Translations under genes and position numbers: made by a program | Origin: Aquirhabdus sp. | GTDB lineage: Bacteria > Pseudomonadota > Gammaproteobacteria > Pseudomonadales > Moraxellaceae | Assembly (NCBI GenBank): GCA_030150135.1 | Contig: JASLGO010000159.1 | Coordinates: 1 to 16,612 of the forward strand | Length of the DNA: 16,612 bases | Direction of reading: 5' to 3' | The notes under the pieces: generated by a model | Told to the model about the DNA's origin: nothing | Seen by the model: the letters and a program-made list of their open reading frames with translations, nothing else | Databases searched by the model: none | Shown: one piece after another, positions 14,359 through 16,612 of the stretch | Layout of the letters: each line of letters starts with the position of its first letter | How positions within the stretch are numbered: position 1 is the stretch's first letter

Positions 14359-16383
14359 TTAACCTACTAACTCTTTCACCGCACTCACAACCGCATCGGT
14401 GGTAATACCAAAATGTTTATACAACTGCGCCGCTGGTGCTGATTCGCCATAGCTGCGCATACCAATCACGCGACCATCCAGACCGACAAACTTCCACCAA
14501 TAATCCACATGTGCCGCTTCAACCGCAACACGTGCACGAATTGCACTTGGTAATACTGATTCGCGATAATCAGCAGACTGCTCGATAAATACTTCACATG
14601 AAGGCATCGAAACCACACGCACGCCATCCAATTGCGCATACGCTTCCATTGCCAAGCTCACTTCAGAACCAGTCGCGATGATAATAGCTTTTAATGCGCC
14701 CTTCTCTTTCGCAAGCACATAACCACCTTTCGCTACATCCGATAATTGCTCAGCAGTACGTGCTTGGAATGGCAAATTTTGACGAGAGAAAATCAATGCT
14801 GTAGGACCGTTTTGACGTTGTAATGCCAGCTTCCAAGATACTGCTGATTCAACAGTATCCGCTGGACGCCATACATGTAGATTCGGTGTACCACGTAGCG
14901 ATGCAATTTGTTCAATCGGTTGATGCGTTGGACCATCTTCACCAAGACCAATCGAGTCATGGGTATACACATGAATCACACGTTGCTTCATTAGCGCAGA
15001 CATACGCACCGCATTACGCGCATATTCCATAAAAATCAGGAATGTGGCGACATAAGGAATAAAACCACCATGCAGCGCAACACCATTCGCCATAGCCGTC
15101 ATACCGAATTCACGTACACCGTAATGCACATAGTTACCTGCTGGATTATCCTGAATGCCAACAGAACCTTTCCAAATCGTAAAATTTGAACCGGCTAAAT
15201 CCGCAGAACCACCAAGCAACTCGGGCAAAATTGGACCAAAAGCTTCAAGTGTATTCAAACTCGCTTTACGACTGGCAATGGTTTCACCTTTCGCATTGCA
15301 CTCTGCAATAAACGCATCAGCTTTCGCATCAAAATCAGCAGGCAATGCACCGCTTAAACGACGAGTAAGTTCAGCCGCAAGTTCTGGATAGCGTTGGCTG
15401 TAAACATCGAACACAGAGTCCCAATGTTGCTCAAGTGCTGAACCTTTGGCTTTACCATCCCATGCTTCATAAATATCTTCTGGGATAACAAATGCATCAT
15501 CTGACCAGCCTAATTCTTCACGCGCAAGCGTAATTTCAGCAGCACCTAATGGTGCACCGTGGCAGTCTTCTTTGCCTTGTTTGTTTGGTGAACCCAAACC
15601 AATAATCGTTTTACAGATAATCAATGAAGGCTTATTGGTTTCAGCTTGTGCTTCCAAAGTTGCTTCACGAATCGCTTTGGCATCGTGACCATCGACTTTA
15701 ACGACATGCCAGCCGTACGCTTCAAAGCGTTTTTGTGTATCGTCACTGAACCAGCCTTCAACTTCACCATCAATTGAAATACCATTATCATCATAATAAG
15801 TAATCAGTTTGCCCAGAGCCAACGTACCCGCCAGTGAACACACCTCATGTGAAATGCCTTCCATCAAACAACCATCACCCACAAAACAGTAAGTGAAGTG
15901 ATCAATGACATTCAAACCTTCACGGTTGAACTGCGCCGCTAAGGTTTTTTCTGCCACCGCAAAACCAACCGCATTAGCAATACCCTGTCCGAGTGGACCA
16001 GTCGTGGTTTCTACGCCCACGGTATAGCCATATTCAGGATGACCTGGTGTTCTGCTGTCCAATTGACGGAACTGTTTAATATCTTCAATCGTTACATCGT
16101 AGCCCGTTAAATGTAGCAACGCGTATTGCAGCATTGAGCCATGACCATTTGACAACACAAAGCGGTCACGGTTCACCCAGTTTGGATTACTTGGGTTATG
16201 ACGCAAAATCTGACGCCACAGCACTTCGGCAATATCAGCCATACCCATTGGTGCACCTGGATGCCCTGAGTTTGCTTTTTGAACCGCATCCATAGACAAC
16301 ACACGAATTGCGTTGGCAAGACGACGTTGATTTAAAGGTGGGTTAAAAATCGGCTGTTCTGTAGTGTGGGACGTTTGAGTCAT
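14359..16383 (-). CDS. tkt: Transketolase
   Basis: Moves two-carbon ketol units between sugar phosphates (xylulose 5-phosphate, ribose 5-phosphate, erythrose 4-phosphate) using thiamine diphosphate; a cytoplasmic homodimer. The 674-residue protein is close to E. coli TktA (663) with about ten extra N-terminal residues. Marks: NSGHPGAPMGMAD (H41), SNGHGSM (H81), TTGPLGQG, the thiamine-diphosphate motif GDGCLMEG (169-176) with N200 in DDNGISIDG, then the pyrimidine domain ELLGGSADLAGSN, YGVREFGM (catalytic Glu) and GLGEDGPTHQPIEQ. The ATG at 16383 has a TAGG ribosome site nine bases upstream. The gene ends at a strong terminator and is followed by the Epd-like gene, which consumes a transketolase product. 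Firm identification. Confidence 0.97.
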   Translation of the reverse strand: MTQTSHTTEQPIFNPPLNQRRLANAIRVLSMDAVQKANSGHPGAPMGMADIAEVLWRQILRHNPSNPNWVNRDRFVLSNGHGSMLQYALLHLTGYDVTIEDIKQFRQLDSRTPGHPEYGYTVGVETTTGPLGQGIANAVGFAVAEKTLAAQFNREGLNVIDHFTYCFVGDGCLMEGISHEVCSLAGTLALGKLITYYDDNGISIDGEVEGWFSDDTQKRFEAYGWHVVKVDGHDAKAIREATLEAQAETNKPSLIICKTIIGLGSPNKQGKEDCHGAPLGAAEITLAREELGWSDDAFVIPEDIYEAWDGKAKGSALEQHWDSVFDVYSQRYPELAAELTRRLSGALPADFDAKADAFIAECNAKGETIASRKASLNTLEAFGPILPELLGGSADLAGSNFTIWKGSVGIQDNPAGNYVHYGVREFGMTAMANGVALHGGFIPYVATFLIFMEYARNAVRMSALMKQRVIHVYTHDSIGLGEDGPTHQPIEQIASLRGTPNLHVWRPADTVESAVSWKLALQRQNGPTALIFSRQNLPFQARTAEQLSDVAKGGYVLAKEKGALKAIIIATGSEVSLAMEAYAQLDGVRVVSMPSCEVFIEQSADYRESVLPSAIRARVAVEAAHVDYWWKFVGLDGRVIGMRSYGESAPAAQLYKHFGITTDAVVSAVKELVG

Positions 16384-16612
16384 AGCAAATACCTAGTGCG
16401 AAAATGGGCACGAACAAATTCGAAGTCGTATTGTCGTTGAATTGACTGAATGGGTAAAGCATTCTTATCAAAGAAACACATTTCGATAGTGACTCATGAG
16501 ACTTCAACTTGAAAAAGTCTATCTTTAGAATTGAGTTTTTCTCATGTGCATTTATAGTGCATATCCCTAGCTCCATATACAAAATAACGTTATTATGGGA
16601 AGTTAATACTTT
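16384..16612 (-). promoter_or_regulatory. tkt leader and probable promoter region
   Basis: The 229 bases upstream of tkt hold no gene. They contain a 12-bp palindrome AATAACGTTATT (16583-16594), a direct repeat GTGCAT at 16546 and 16557 (11-base period), and a short inverted repeat AGACTT/AAGTCT (16499-16520). A TATAAA on the minus strand near 16551-16556 could be a -10 box. The palindrome is a candidate operator; the regulator is unknown. Confidence 0.35.

Noticed and set aside
16343..16582. Minus-strand 79-residue frame upstream of tkt
   Set aside because: Overlaps the tkt start in another frame, has no plausible ribosome site or domain, and covers the leader region.
16384..16612. Possible riboswitch (SAM or thiamine type) before tkt
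   Set aside because: I could not find the conserved core of a SAM or TPP riboswitch; only short repeats and a palindrome are present.
1..16612. CRISPR array, tRNA, rRNA, insertion sequence or prophage
   Set aside because: No regularly spaced repeats, tRNA cloverleaf, transposase or phage-like protein was seen on either strand.

Overview
The window looks like chromosomal DNA of a gammaproteobacterium, most likely of the Pseudomonadales/Moraxellaceae (Acinetobacter-like) type. The basis is a low-to-mid-40s GC feel, a RpiA and HemE that read close to the E. coli proteins, a MiaE, an Ohr, and a tkt-epd order that recalls the Pseudomonas tkt/epd/pgk/fba region. Genus assignment is inference. I see no insertion sequence, phage gene, CRISPR array, tRNA or rRNA. 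Fourteen genes run on either strand, mostly minus; one of them, a 50-residue membrane peptide, is very short.

Layout. At 1-888 a YgjP-type zinc metallopeptidase lies just downstream of rpiA (932-1606), both minus. Next comes a two-component pair (1715-4054, minus): a soluble histidine kinase with an N-terminal CBS pair, then an output-less response regulator with two receiver domains, the second carrying Glu at the phospho-acceptor site. A 479-base AT-rich gap (4055-4533) holds a perfect 12-bp hairpin after hemE and overlapping palindromes. hemE (4534-5649) follows a TPR/GT41 SPINDLY-like glycosyltransferase gene (5743-7665) and miaE (7730-8368), all minus. From 8602 the strand switches: a CPA2 cation/proton antiporter (plus) faces ohr (minus) across a shared 12-bp-stem terminator. 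ohr is divergent from a PaaI-like thioesterase (plus), with a set of AAAGTGC repeats between them. A 50-residue hydrophobic protein (11174-11326, plus) meets, tail to tail, a secreted protein with an LprI/DUF1311-like N-terminus (minus). Then come a small SAM methyltransferase with a TTG start, an Epd-like dehydrogenase, and transketolase (all minus), the last with a classical terminator.

How the genes connect. RpiA, Tkt and Epd form a metabolic group: the non-oxidative pentose phosphate reactions make erythrose 4-phosphate, which Epd would send to pyridoxal phosphate synthesis. HemE serves haem synthesis, MiaE finishes a tRNA modification using O2, and Ohr detoxifies organic peroxides. The least explained parts are the CBS-kinase/tandem-REC pair, the GT41 enzyme with no visible target, the LprI-headed secreted protein, the 50-residue peptide, and the Epd variant with Gln in place of the usual Asn after the catalytic Cys-Thr-Thr. 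Nothing in the window proves a new multi-gene system; these are candidates.
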